From the NCBI GenBank assembly GCA_914767715.1, contig OU612074.1:20260062-20324061 (forward strand): DNA of 64,000 bases. Direction: 5' to 3'. Below are positions 10,961 through 22,962 of this stretch, in pieces. This stretch comes from Membranipora membranacea. Lineage: Eukaryota; Bryozoa; Gymnolaemata; Cheilostomatida; Membraniporidae. Position 1 is the first letter of the stretch; each line of letters begins with the position of its first letter. The notes under the pieces were generated by a model, which was given only the letters and a program-made list of their open reading frames with translations, made no database searches and was not told the DNA's origin. The translations under genes were made by a program, and so were the position numbers.

Positions 10961-12639
10961 GATAAACGTCATCTACAGAAAAGAAATCAGGGGTTATAAA
11001 ACTGTTTGAGCTCATTAGCATCAAACTGACAGCCAGCACTATATTTTCTTACATGCAATAATTTTTAAAAATAGTTTCATGTCATAATTCTAACGGAATA
11101 TTTTTAAATAATATTTTATATCAGATATAGCACATAACCTATAGTTCATTGATTTTATTATTATTATTGCACAAAAGAAAATATAGTTCGATGATAGTTT
11201 AAGTAAAAAATATTAAAGAAATTGACTATTTTGTAAATATATATAAACAGCTATTGCAGACAATATTACACTGTTGAGAGACATCCGGTCATTTACGATG
11301 TATAAGTTAACAACAAGAGGACAGCTTGAGCCTTGATGGGCATCGCCTGTGCAAAAGTGAGCCAGCACTCTCATGATTTTGAGAGAGGGACTGTCAGGGC
11401 GATTCGTAGCAAGTGAGTGGCTGGAAAATGCGAGGGTGGGCCATGTTGGTACATCGCACATACACCGCACAATAGTTAAACCTTGGGAGAGGTATCGGCG
11501 ATCGGATGTGATGTGTTGTGCGTGGTATAGGCGATGTATGGGCCATGCAAAGGCGGGAGTGGGCGCGACATGGGCGATGCACACCCCCGAAATGACTACC
11601 TGCCGATTAGTATTTAGAAACCTCTCTTAGGCTCTTTGTTGACATTTTCATTATGGTCTAGTATCGCCAGCTGTATCCTGCCATTATAGACTGAGGGGTC
11701 GTAGTTGATCCTCTTGCTAACGTAGGTCATGAGAAGGCTGTGTAGCGCCTCTCACATACCAGTATCTTTTCCATGGACTGTTTGTCTGAGCTGCCCGAGG
11801 AAGTTTGGGCTTCCTGTGTAGTCGCACAGTATTCTGTGCGCTGGTGAGTTTCTCTCAAGCCACATATTTTCATCTGTGTCTTCTATGAAAACAACAACTG
11901 CTATGCTATTATGGATCTGCCAATCAATCATTTTAACTTATTACAGATTGTCTGTTTTATTTCACGAAGTTTAGAGTTTGTGACAAGGAAAGTTCACACA
12001 CTCACCTAGGTAATGGTTCATGGATACACGACGTAAACTGCCTCTGGAGGGAAAGTTTCTGTGGACATTAGCAATATGGTATATTGCGCTCTGGAACATC
12101 TCCAACAGTAGCTCCTGGTCTTCCTTGAGTGCGACGCGCTATTTTCTTTCCTCGATTTTGGCAAAGACTTGTAAAGAATATATCCAAGCTGTCCCAGTTG
12201 ACACAAAAGTTCCACAAACTTACATGGTAAATATAATTAATCTCCACGTTTCCTCTCGACTTCCTTACAAGCATTGGTTGAGATCTCTATTTCCATTCTG
12301 CACAACACTTGATGGTAATCGTCAATAAATTGCAGATTCCTTGATTGATGGGAGCTGTTAAAATTACTTCTCATTGATGGCCTATTAGCCACTGAAATGC
12401 TTTCTGGCATGAATTGCCCCCGTGAGAGTCAACCATATGTTGCTTTTATATGGCGAAATCTAATGTCATAGGCTATAGCATAAAAACCTTCCGAATTTAG
12501 CCGCTTGTTGATCTCCATGAGTTTTAACATTCCAAGCATTTCATCAGGTTACTTCTTTCCCCTGATGGTCATGTAAACAATAAAACACTCTAGCCGCATT
12601 CCAAAATTTCTCACTTTCTTTTCATCGCCGTCCTTCAGC
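10961..12639. other. No gene recognised; imperfect GC-richer hairpin
   Basis: Between 11370 and 11590 the base composition is clearly less AT-rich. An imperfect inverted repeat (11450-11472 against 11516-11538, 19 of 23 bases) sits inside it. A minus-strand frame in 12020-12240 (LLLEMFQSAIYHIANVH) might be transposase-derived but is too short to assign. Overlapping open frames here have no recognisable domain. Confidence 0.4.
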
Positions 12640-13130
12640 TCAAGGGCGCCATTCTCTAGCGAGAAAAATCTGTGAGGATGACCGGGCGGTGTCTCTCCGG
12701 AACGGTTTATTCAAACGCACAAATTGACCCTTTTTAAGTTTTGTGTCAACATGATCAGTGAAAGGTTTATTAGGTTTAGCAAACATACCGACATTTCTGG
12801 TGATTGCACTGTCCTCATCACTGCTATCATCAGAGCTTTCTTCACTACTTGTGTCTTTACTCGTTTTGGACATTTATCTACTGCTAGTTTTATCCTGGTT
12901 CTCTGGTTATTGGCGTTTTTTCCCACTTGTGTTGGTACTCTCACTTGCGCCGGCATCTTCCCTTGTGGGATCTCTGGTGGCCCAGCAGTGCTCCTATCCA
13001 GGTTCTCATCAATATCCACTTGTCTTGTCTTCAATGTATTATCAGAGTACAGGTACTGGTACCCATAGCACTCAGAGGCCCCGGAAAGAAGGTTTGCTCT
13101 TTCATCTAATGGTTATCAAACTTGCATGAC
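12640..13130 (-). pseudogene. Open frames of unknown origin, probably transposon 3' region
   Basis: Minus-strand frames include an acidic serine run (SSEESSDDSSDEDSA) followed by a basic segment (KLKKGQFVRLNKPFRRDTAR). They lie immediately downstream of, and on the same strand as, an I/R1-like LINE remnant, so a retroelement tail is the simplest reading. I recognise no family. Open frames also exist on the plus strand over the same bases. Confidence 0.3.
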
Positions 13131-13229
13131 TGACGAATGAAGTCAACAAGATCTGGAACCTTGATGCGTATTTTGGTTTCCTGGATGACTGTTTGTTTAT
13201 CCAGAGTGTGAGTGGGTTTTGGAAATTGC

Positions 13230-14662
13230 CTTATGCTATTGTATTTGGGACAATGGCAAATATAGTGAATATGGTCATCCAGGTTTGCACCACAACCAGG
13301 ATATGAAAGCTGATCAGCTTATCTTAATTAAGTCAGGTGAGACCTGAACTGTTCATGGCCTGTGATTGTGTTGATTGTGTGTGAGATAGTGGTTTGCATA
13401 GGTTAGGTAATTTTGAAAGGCTCTTCATATTCAGGGTTAGCAAAAATACTTGAGTGCCTTTATATTTTTGGGTTTGAAGCCATTTTGATTGCACCTGTTC
13501 CTGCATCCATTGCTTTGTTTGGGCTTTTATCTGGATTAAAGGAATTGGAGGGACAAGGTCAGCACACATGGTGTCAAGCACCGCACCAATGTTAGCGAGT
13601 TCATCAGCCCGCTCATTACCCTGGATACCTGTGTGTCCAGGTACCAATAAGAGGTATAGATGGTTAGTTTGGGCCAGCTGGTTTATACTTTTCATACAGT
13701 CTAGTTTGGTCTTAGTTCTTATTGCTGGATTTTGAAGGGATTGTAGTGATTGTGATTGCTTGGAAAGTGAGTATCTAGTAGCACTCGGATTGTTCGCGCA
13801 GGGCTCATTAAAGGGGCGGGTGATATTTTTACATAACATCTTTTCGATCTTCGCAGTAGCGCTGATGCCTCCAGTATTTGTACAATAATCCTGCCATGAT
13901 TTGGTTTCGGCGTCTAAGATAGCTGTTTTATACTCACGGCGCAGGCACCGGTTTGTTTCCAGGTTTTGACCAGGTGATCTTTTTGCTTTTTGGAGGGCAT
14001 ACCTGGTGTTGCGACGAAGCTTTTCGAGGTCATTCTTCCACCATGATTTGCAGCCTTTCTGCTTGTTTTTTGAGACTGAGCAAGCAGAGTCAAATGCTGT
14101 TTTGATAATTGTGTACAGTGCATTGGTAGTCTGATTATCAATCGACTGCAAGTTCTCATTCAACAAATTAAAATGGTCATGAGAAAGCGTTAACTCATCA
14201 TTGGTGGTTGAGTTTTTAGGGATTTTAGAAGGGTTGGAATTTATTGGTATACTCAGAAAGAAACAGGATTCTATCTGTTTATGGTCACTCATTGTTTCAT
14301 GAGGTGACACATGCCACTTCTCAGGCTTTTGCAATAGACAGGGTGATATAATGGTGATGTCAATGAGTGATTGGGCACGGGTTATCACAAAAGTTGGTTC
14401 GTTGCCCTGTTTTGCAATCTCCAGGTCACTGGATAGTAAAAAGGCTAGTAAAAGCTGACCCCTTTGATTATTATTTCTGCTTCCCCAGATAATGTTATGC
14501 GCATTGCTGTCACAGCCCCCAACAAATGGGAAATTAGTTGTCTTGCAACATGTTATATGCATATTGTGCCTTTCGCCTATCTGGTCTTATCGTTTAAAGT
14601 ATGGAATCTGGATCAATTTTTTACATGAATGGGTGGAACTTGACCTAGTAAGCATCCTAGAA
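13230..14662 (-). mobile_element. I/R1-type LINE derivative: endonuclease joined to RNase H, RT deleted
   Basis: One open frame of 409 codons (14562-13333) reads from an APE-type endonuclease (DSNAHNIIWGSRNNNQRG, SLIDITIISP, MSDHKQIES) through a basic linker (SWWKNDLEKLRRNTRYALQK) directly into a retroelement RNase H end (VPGHTGIQGNERADELAN). There is no reverse transcriptase palm between them (no YADD, no PQG). Downstream at 13330-13240 another frame gives CGANLDDHIHYICHCPKY, the Cys/His knuckle normally after RNase H in I and R1 elements. The frame starts inside the endonuclease. The element is therefore 5'-truncated with an in-frame internal deletion, and cannot copy itself alone. Confidence 0.75.
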
Positions 14663-15384
14663 TATGAGACTATCAATTGATGAGGGATCATGAAACGTTT
14701 TTTTTATCTAGCTTAGGTTAGGACAATTAGTTAGTAGTTAGAGAAGCAAGACCTGTCCTAGTTTGAGCCCCCCCCCCCCCCCCCAGACTTTTGCCAACCG
14801 CCCGATGGCCCCCCTGAGAACAATTCAGGATCTTGCTTGAGTTGTCTGCTCTCAGATGTTAAAAGTTATAAAGGGGAGCACTGCAATATCTATTTATTTC
14901 TATTCATGGCACTATATTGCTCCAGGTATGAGAGCTTTTCAGTCAGACTCTGGGAAAAGTGGCCTCATGTTTGGGAAATACCCTTGAGCAGAGATATTCA
15001 CTGCCAAGTAGTGAAGAAAATCTCAACCAGAATTTCTTTCATTTTGAATAAGGGCGGTCATTCATAACATTGACAAAAGGTCATACAATGTGTATTATTG
15101 GACCCTTAGGCTATATGAAGTAAGATAAATGTAGAAGTAATGAGAGGAAAAACCCACGCAAATCCTGCAAAGTGCATAGACTAACCCTTTCCTAGTTAAA
15201 AAAAGGACAAATAGTGTGGTTGACCAGGTATACTACATGAAACATGCTTTCAACACGTCGTCGATCAATAATCTTGGCAAGTTTGAGGAAGTCATGGTGT
15301 TCCTTTATTTTTGATGAGATTATTTAAATGCTAATGGTAACAACTGTAAAATAAAGAGAATTAATAAGGAAATGGTAGAAAAAA
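14663..15384. other. No gene recognised; poly-C tract
   Basis: Contains a pure run of 17 C at 14768-14784, preceded by TTTGAG. The rest is AT-rich with no motif that I can support. Confidence 0.5.
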
Positions 15385-16990
15385 ACTAGCTAATCTACTG
15401 GATAGGACTCCAGCTTTTAATTCAGCTCGGGGAATAGTTACAGCTTTGTTTATGGGAAGAACATGGGACTTCCCAGCAAGTAAAGCAACATGCACAGTTC
15501 CCTATACTATTGATTGATCTGGGGTAAGAACATTGGCCGTATGAGCTTTTACTGGCATCACAGAAATGATGTATCATTCGGCGTACAATTTGTCCAAAAT
15601 CTTTAGGATACAACACAGCGAGGGATTGATATGGCTTGTAGTTGGTTGAGGCCAGATTCCTACTGATAAATGCTTGATCTAATGGGTCGTCCCAGTCATA
15701 CCCATCACTGCATATGTCTTGCTAAATGCATTTACCTTCCAAAATAAAGGGGGAGAGAAACCCTGAAGGGTCAAAAACTGAAGCCATGCGAGATAAGATT
15801 TTACGACATGTAGGCTTAGATTCGTCAGCAGGTTTGATTGAGAATATGAAAGTGTCAGTTTCAGTGCACCATTGAACTCCTAATTCTGAAGGCAGCGTAC
15901 CAGTGTATAAATTTAATGCTTTGAGGGTGTCAGACTTTTCACTGTCTGGAATGGAATCGAGAATGTTCTTGTTGTAACTTGAAAATTTGTGGAGGCGCAT
16001 ATTACCTTTGTTGCATACTTTTCTAGCCTCTGTGATTACCTCAATTATTTCTGAGGCATTGTTTCCAGACATGAGGCCATCATCCATGTAGAGGTAATTT
16101 TCTAGGAAGTTTTTTGTTTGTACACTGTGGGTTTGACTTGGTTCATGTTGATTCCCCGCCAAATATTGTTGTCCGAAATTAGCGCAGCAAGGGCTGGATT
16201 TAGCACAAATCAGATGAGCAGTCACAGAAATCTAAGGTAATCCCTGTCAGACTCATTTATTTTGAACATATGAAACATGCGTTGAATATCACAAGTGACA
16301 GCATGCTGTCGTAGCCAAAATCTTTGTAAGACCCCCCACTAGTCTATTTGTAAGGTCAGGGCCTTGCAGTAGAAAGTCATTCAAGCATACCCCATGGAAT
16401 TTGGCTGCACAATCAAACACGACGCGAAGCTTTTGCATTTTGGGGTGGTATACAGCGAAGTGAGGAATGTAGTCCACACAATCCGTTGAGTGAACTTGGC
16501 TTTTGGGAACATCCCCATTCTTAATAAGATCATTCATGAAGGTCATGTATTCAGATTTTTCAGTTGGGTTTTTCAGGAGCTTGTTTTTCAATGACATGAG
16601 TCGATTGATAGCCATGGTTTTGTTACTTGGTAGTTTAGGTTCTGTCCGAAATGGGAGTGGCGTCTTATAAAAGCCATCTTTGTCATGTGTGGTACCTTAC
16701 TTAAGTATTGACACTATTTTCACGGAAATCTTGTTGTAAAACATCCAATACGTGAGCTGGCTTTACAGGATTGGAGAAACATGTGAAAGTTATTGCTTCA
16801 ACATCTACTGAGGAGTGATGAGAGTTTGTAAATCTAACTATGTTATGAGTTAGATTTGTTGCACAAACTTCACTCCACCCAAGTGGAGTTTAAACAGCAT
16901 AGAGATCTTTAGGATTAGGACCGGTGACACAGACTTTGAGTGGTAGTAGAGCAAACCTAGATTGAATGTTTTACTATTTTCTATTTTAAC
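15385..16990 (-). pseudogene. BEL/Pao LTR-retrotransposon pol fragment
   Basis: Minus-strand pieces, in element order: TPLGW (16890 region, protease/RT junction); a frame with FAVYHPKMQKLRVVFDCAA and LLQGPDLTNRLVGGL (16615-16289); YLYMDDGLMSG with RMASVFDPSGFLSPF (16225-15722); HHFCDASKSSYGQCSY (15616-15422); and, in another frame, AVTIPRAELKAG near 15400. This is the typical order of a Pao RT and RNase H. The RT box is YMDD. Stops and frameshifts break it into at least four frames; no integrase or LTR is visible. On the high-coordinate side it abuts a hAT fragment on the opposite strand. Confidence 0.85.
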
Positions 16991-17040
16991 CTTACAGATA
17001 TAAAAGTAGTGACTGTCAAATCCTAGACGTATGTAGCTTT

Positions 17041-17469
17041 GTGGGCCCAAGAGTCCGGGGTCTAGCGCACCTTTCTACTACGGATCAACAACGAATCCAA
17101 CAAGATGTGTTGAGCAAAATCTCCGTCTCCGCAGAACTAGTTGATGTAGAACTGGATACACCACTAGAAACTTCTACTGCTACCGATACAGAAAGTAATG
17201 TACTTTCAACTATACTGTCGGATTTCTCTAGTGCAGCTACTAATACTGCTAATAACAGAGCTACAGCGAGAATCGAACTGCAGACTTATCTGAACCCTCT
17301 TCTCCATTCATTCGTCGTTCCCTATTTCTGTGTGCAGGGAACGTCAGTACCATCAGAAAGGCTGTTCTCTACTGCTGGGGATATAGTTACTAAAAAAATG
17401 AACTGTATAAAACCAGATGGAATGAACATGCTTATGTTTCTAAATAAAAACTATCAAGTTCTCGAATAA
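17041..17469 (+). pseudogene. hAT transposase C-terminal (hATC dimerisation) fragment
   Basis: The open frame ends with FCVQGTSVPSERLFSTAGD and MLMFLNKNYQ, the conserved hATC block (PxSERxFSxAG ... LxFLxxN) used for dimerisation in hAT transposases. The upstream part, rich in Ser and Thr, matches the linker before that block. The BED finger and the catalytic DDE portion are missing because sequence left of ~17035 belongs to a BEL element on the other strand. It is a 5'-truncated remnant with an undamaged C-terminus. It could be the end of an exon-spliced domesticated gene, but nothing supports that. Confidence 0.8.
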
Positions 17470-18125
17470 GAATAAGATATTTTTCAACGTGAATGGGATT
17501 ACGATGTTTATGGGTTTCTACCATAGTTTTAGGCCCTACTTTAGCCGCATTTAATATTCTTATTTTGCAACTATTTTACGAGGTTTTTCTGTTGTGAATA
17601 AGAGTTATCGTCCTTCTTTGTTTATGTAGTATCATTTATATTTCTATATTGCGTGGTCACTGCATGAACAATTGAATATTAGTAATAAAATAGTTGTTTT
17701 AAAGTTTTATTGACTATTGTTTGACTGTTTGTAGTGTTGATGTTATGCAGAACAAGGACTTTTATTCATTATAGTCACTATAACACCTTGTGCAGAGTTT
17801 TTCATTTAATCATGATTCTTTTGCTTAATGCATCTTTCGAATTTCGAATTTTGTTTCAAATAATAAATTTCCAAAAACAATTAGCTTGCAATATTGTGTA
17901 AATGGGGTACCCAACCTTCTATGGCAGCAATAGTGATCAAGGTGGACAACATGATCACCCGATGATGATACAAACAAAATGAATCAGAGCAATTGCGGCA
18001 GGAATTAAAGCACTATTTTACCTATTCTTAGGGATAAACATGATTTTGGAATAATACAATGGAATTCTGTCAGAGTCAAAGAGCCTCTTGACATCACAAA
18101 ACTATCCCAGTGTGACGCCACAATC
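17470..18125. other. No gene recognised
   Basis: AT-rich; may include the 3' end of the hAT element. No terminal repeat can be defined. Confidence 0.45.
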
Positions 18126-18394
18126 GTCATACTTATTATAATATACTAATAAAAAAGATGATGATCAAAATGTTCAGGGATGTAGAGGGTCCCAGGTACA
18201 AATGGCCATGCAGGCAACATCGCTAATGTTTAGCTATATTGTCTACAGGCACACAGAGCTGGACCTAATGGTGCGATGGTAGCGTCATTGCTTGCAGATA
18301 TGCATGGCCCAAGTTCGAGTCCCACCTGGGTCTGAATTTTGATCATCATCTAATCTGTGTGATGACTAGTGTAATAACTCATAATAAGTATGAC
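18126..18394. repeat. Palindromic element of two opposed tRNA-like halves
   Basis: The outer arms TCATACTTATTAT (from 18127) and ATAATAAGTATGA (to 18393), and the inner arms GATGATGATCAAAAT (about 18157) and ATTTTGATCATCATC (about 18336), are inverted. The right half has a tRNA-like head with an A-box-like TGGTAGCGTCA and a B box AGTTCGAGTCCC (18262-18330). The left half carries a diverged copy of the same head on the opposite strand (GGGTCCCAGG..ATGGCCATGCA). It fits a tRNA-derived SINE duplicated head to head. Confidence 0.6.
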
Positions 18395-18974
18395 TGATTC
18401 CCAATGCCAATTGAAGGTGATCCCCCTTGAAGTTTAAGAGGCCATAAACCTCCTCAATATTTAGATTCTCAAGCAAGAAATCGCTCACATGATAGAACAA
18501 AATATGAAGAATAAGATGTGATACCAAATAGCAGCCTTTAACTAAGTCTTTGACTTTATGATCTTCTTTCTTTATTGCAAAGATTCATTCCTAGTTCCTA
18601 CTCTTTCTCTGTTGCCAGTAAGTAAGATAACTCAACAGTGGACAAAATACTAAGGAATGGTGGCAAACTGTAAAGCAGATTACCAATGGCAAGTCTTCAA
18701 AGCCAATTCCAGAGTACATGGTGATAGAGGGTGATAGAGTAAGCAGTAAGCAGCTTGGTGAGAACTTGAATATGTACGACAAGAGTGTGGGCGGTCAGGC
18801 GGCAGAGACGACCAACAGCAGTAGCAGCAGTATAGCAAGCAGCAAAGTACCACTAGATCTCCTCATTCACGGCAAGGTGAAACAACTCCACGCAAACTAG
18901 ACACATCAAAGTCAACAAGCTGTGAAGACTTTCCTACATGGGTTTCCAAGGAAGGTATGGAAGACATGTGAGTA
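18395..18974. other. No gene recognised
   Basis: Holds a short serine-rich open frame (18718-18900) without a domain; otherwise AT-rich. Confidence 0.4.
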
Positions 18975-19988
18975 CCTTTGCAGGATATTATTAGCTATAT
19001 GCTAGTAACAAAACAATACCCAGACTTTTGGAACAGAGCCCAGATCACACCTAATAACTCATGTCCCACCATGCACAAAGACTTTAGGCCAGTTTCTTTG
19101 CTGCATCATTTAAGCAAAGTCTGTGAACAGGTTATTGTTGATAAACTCAAGTCTTGTGTGAAACATCTCAACAGTAGCAATCAGTATGTTTATGTACCTA
19201 AAGCTGGGACATTGGACGCCATTTAACAACTTATTGATGATATAACATCAGATTTAGATTTGGCTCACATCAATTAAGTACAAATAGGTTGTGTTGATTT
19301 TTCTATCGTTTTAAGTAAAATGAAAAATTATGGTGTGAATGAAAGTCTACTGGATATTTCAGCTGACTTTCTCGTACATAGGCAACAATGTGTGAAATTA
19401 AATGGCACTTTTTCAGATTACATCGATATCTCTGTTGAGGCACCACAGGTTACCAAACACAAAATTAGGCTGATGATAATTATCCTTTGGATACTATTAA
19501 CCTTTTAAAGGATGGATATTAGAAATTGGGCAATAAACAAACTTATATGCTACTCAATGCTGACAAAACCATTATTATGAATGTTTTGCTGAATAAACAT
19601 CATGAGTATAATGATCCTGTGCATTTAGAGAATGAAATCAGTATTTTACCATCTCAGTTGCCAATTTTTTAGGTATCACACTTGATAACCATTTATCTTT
19701 TGGTAAACACCTAGAATCTCTTATCTCATCCTGTAATAGCAGGCTTTTTCTTTTATGCAAACTGAAAGTGCTAGGTATGAATTAAAGTGATACGATCAAT
19801 TTTAACTTATGCATCACCAGCTTGGTTCTCACTTTTGTCAGGTGGTGATAAGTCTCCTTTAGAAAGAATTCAAAGGTCTGCTACAAGAACTGTTTTTCCA
19901 GACCATAGCTATGAAGAAAGACTGTTACTTTTACCTTTTCAAACCTTATCTGATTTTATTTTTGATCCTAGCATGAAACATTTTAATG
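18975..19988 (+). pseudogene. CR1/L2-like LINE ORF2 remnant, 5' part of a split copy
   Basis: Plus-strand frames run in order through RT motifs: FWNRAQITP, KDFRPVSLLHHLSKVCEQVI, QYVYVPKAGTLDAI, FLVHRQQCVKLNGTFSDYI followed by an altered APQVTK (normally APQGT), FLGITLDNHLSFGKH and ILTYASPAWF. The YADD segment is deleted. Stops and shifts disable it. The reading continues on the far side of the inverted-repeat transposon, at 22383. Confidence 0.8.
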
Positions 19989-22374
19989 CATAGACTTAAT
20001 ATACTACCTAGACAGGCCAATAGCATTCAATACTGTCACACATAAATAGCACGACATGACGTAATTAGTTTGTGCTGTGAGCCATAGTTTACTATATACC
20101 ATTCAATGAAATATTGTGAAAAATCAAGGGACGCTGGGCATGATATCAGCCCCTGTCAAGCCCCTTATTATTGAAGCTCAAAGAAAATTGGTGATTGTAT
20201 ATAAAAGACCATTGCGCACGAGATGGTATTAATAATTTGTTCCCAGAACCGGAACTTTTTATGATAAGATACAATCATTGGCCAATGAACATTGAAATAA
20301 ATACAGTCATTTACCCTCAGCACTTCCATCACCACTATAAAAATGTAAAGAATACCTATAACACAATATCACAAATATTTTGTTTGATGGGCCAGATCTA
20401 ATCACCACCACCATCATCGCTTTTTTCTTCAAAAATTGATTGCAGATTTTATTGCCGCTTCATAAGGAAGAATATATCTGTGCTGTAAATTGAGTATGAA
20501 GCTAGAGTATGTGAAAATAACTTGAAATTATTATACTTCAGGACTGTAGTCAAAATCTAATGGCTTTTACCGTGGCCAAACTCAATTTTGCCGATGCCGG
20601 TAAGGTTCTTTGAGTTTATCAATGTGATATCGGCGTCAACATTGAATTTCAATTGCTTCCTTGACCTATTCACAGAAATAGCAGTGTGAAAAAAAGTAGT
20701 TATTACAACAGAACACGTCATCATCTGAGATAATGGATGTAATGATGAAGCTACAGAGGAAAAAGGATGGAAGCAGTGACTCTAATAATTTCCAAGACTG
20801 GAAAACAAATGCTGGCCAAATGATTACCACCAAACAATCATTAGCCAATAAACATTGAAATAAATACAGCCATTTACCCTCAGCACTTCCATCACTACTA
20901 TAAAAATGTGAAGAATACCTATAACACAAGATCACAAATATTTTGTTGATTGAGCCAGATCTAAGCACCAGCACCACTCCATCATCATTTTTTTCTTTAA
21001 AATTCTTCGTAGTTGTGACTAGTTGTGACAAAATACAACCTGTCTGCTCAAATTGGATTGCTAATTTTATTGTCGCTTCACAAGAAAGAATATCTGTGCG
21101 GTTAAATGAGTATGCAAACTACAGTTAGCTGTTGTTCCGGAGTACGTATGATGAAGCTAGAGTATGTGACAATACTTTAGTTCTGCAGTCAAAATCTAAT
21201 GGAATTTACCGTGGCCAAACTTAATTTTGCCGATGCCGGTAAGATTCTTTGAGTTTATAAATGTGATATCGGCGTCAACATGGAATGTCAACTGCCTCCC
21301 CGACCTATACACAGAAGCTGCAGCGTGAAAAAAAGTTATTACTCAGATGTCTAAAACTGTTTTTAACAAAATTGCGTCCGATGAAGACCATCCTCTTTTT
21401 AGTCGTGTTGTTTTCAGCTGTGCAAAGGTATCCTCTGCTGGTCTAAATACCATCTATCGCCCACCAAAGTGCAGTACACGAAAGCTCAGCTCATACCATC
21501 AAAAATTTATTGCAGGTTTGTGCTTGTGAACAGCTGTGATGTATATGAGCACGCAACTCTCGGCTGAGTCTAACAAAAATGCTGGTGATCATTTGGCCAG
21601 CATTTGTTTTCCAGTCTTGGAAATTATTAGAGTCACTGCTTCGATCCTTTTTCCTCTGTAGCTTCATCATTACATGTAGTTCCATTACCTCAGATGATGA
21701 CGTGTGCTGTTGTAATAACTACTTTTTTTCACACTTCTATGTCTGTGAATAGGTCAAGGAAGCAATTGACACTCAATGTTCACGCTGATATCACATTGAT
21801 AAACTCAAAGAACCTTAAGTTATTTTCACATACTCTAGCTTCATACTCAATTTACAGCACAGATATATTCTTCCTTGTGAAGCGACAATAAAATTTGCAA
21901 TCAATTTTGAGCTGGTTGTGTTCAGTCACAACTAGGTATAATTTTGAAGAAAAAAGCGATGATGGTGGTGGTGATTAGATCTGGCCCATCAAACAAAATA
22001 TTTGTGATATTGTGTTAGAGGGTGTTAGTGCTGAGGGTAAATGGCTGTATTTATTTCAATGTTTATTGGCCAATGATTGTATCTTATCATAAAAAGTTCC
22101 GGTTCTGGGGAAAAATTATTTATACCATCTCGTGCGCAAAGGTCTTTTACATACACTCACCAATTTTCTTTGACTTTGAATAATAAGGGGCTGGACAGGG
22201 GCTGATATCATGCCCAGCGTCCCTTGATTTTTCACATTATTTCATTGAATGGTATATAGTAAACTATGGCTCACAGCACAAACTAATTACGTCATGTCGT
22301 GCTATTTAAGTGGGACACATTATGATCAGTGAAGCATAAGCATTGTCCTGCCTAGGTAGTATATTAAGTCTATG
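19989..22374. mobile_element. Long-TIR transposon (~0.8 kb inverted repeats) with 8-bp target duplication
   Basis: The left end CATAGACTTAATATACTACC and its reverse complement ending at 22374 open into arms of about 0.8 kb (19989-20825 against 21585-22374). The flanks are TTTTAATG (19981-19988) and TTATAATG (22375-22382), an 8-bp duplication with one change. Removing the element and one flank restores a continuous LINE reading frame (HFN-E-IAS), which confirms both boundaries. The loop holds a direct partial copy of the left arm and, at 21345-21500, a piece of LINE ORF2 C-terminus (FNKIASDEDHPLFSRVV). No transposase is encoded. A 471-base relative with the same ends is at 39130-39600. CA..TG ends with 8-bp duplications would fit several superfamilies, so I leave it unclassified. 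Confidence 0.85.
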
Positions 22375-22382
22375 TTATAATG

Positions 22383-22640
22383 AGATAGCGAGTGATCCAG
22401 ATAATTTTTAGTAGAGTAATACGAAACATCAACAGAACATCTACTCGTCTAAACACTATTCTCCGACCCAAGACCTGCAAGAGTCAAAAACGTGTCAAAT
22501 CATTTTTTCCAACTTCGATGTCTTGTTTTATCAACATACAATCTTAACCTTTCCTAGTCCATATATCAATTAATGTACACATTCAATTTTATCATTCTAA
22601 TGATACCGAGTGTACAAATAAACTGAAACTGAAACCTGTC
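22383..22640 (+). pseudogene. LINE ORF2 remnant, 3' part, and LINE 3' end
   Basis: Continues the frame of the copy ending at 19988: IASDPDNF, then TRLNTILRPKTCKS and a stop. The 3' end carries an AATAAACTGAAACTGAAAC tail, a short tandem repeat end typical of CR1/L2-type elements. Confidence 0.75.
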
Positions 22641-22815
22641 ACAGTCACTCCAGGAATGTATGTAGGTATTGTTGTTGGAATGTTAGCTATTATTTTGAAC
22701 ATTCAAAGAATAAGTACATTGGAATGTTTCATTGTTCATAGGACGATAAGTTGCGCCAAGTGAATATCATTGGCATCGAAGTAGAGCGTAGAATACAGCA
22801 GTTGTTGCCAGTATA

Positions 22816-22962
22816 ATGTATTATGCATATATTTGGCTACAGCTGGTGATACTGCAACAATGCAATGCAATGCTTCTAGTTCCTGAGAGATTTTCTACAA
22901 TTCGAGTGGACTCTGAATTTTCAACTGCATACTTTGGTGACACTGTGACCTTTACATGCATA
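22816..22962 (+). CDS. Gene B exon 1: signal peptide and first Ig-like strand
   Basis: The start codon is followed by a hydrophobic leader (IWLQLVILQQCNA), then AYFGDTVTFTCI. Donor ATA|GTAAGT, phase 0. The start was chosen because the leader follows directly and it aligns with the second Met of gene A. Confidence 0.85.

Noticed and set aside
17041-17469. hAT C-terminal fragment as the missing half of the BED-finger hAT at 42269
   Set aside because: They are 25 kb apart with unrelated flanks, and nothing links them as one gene; two separate elements is simpler.
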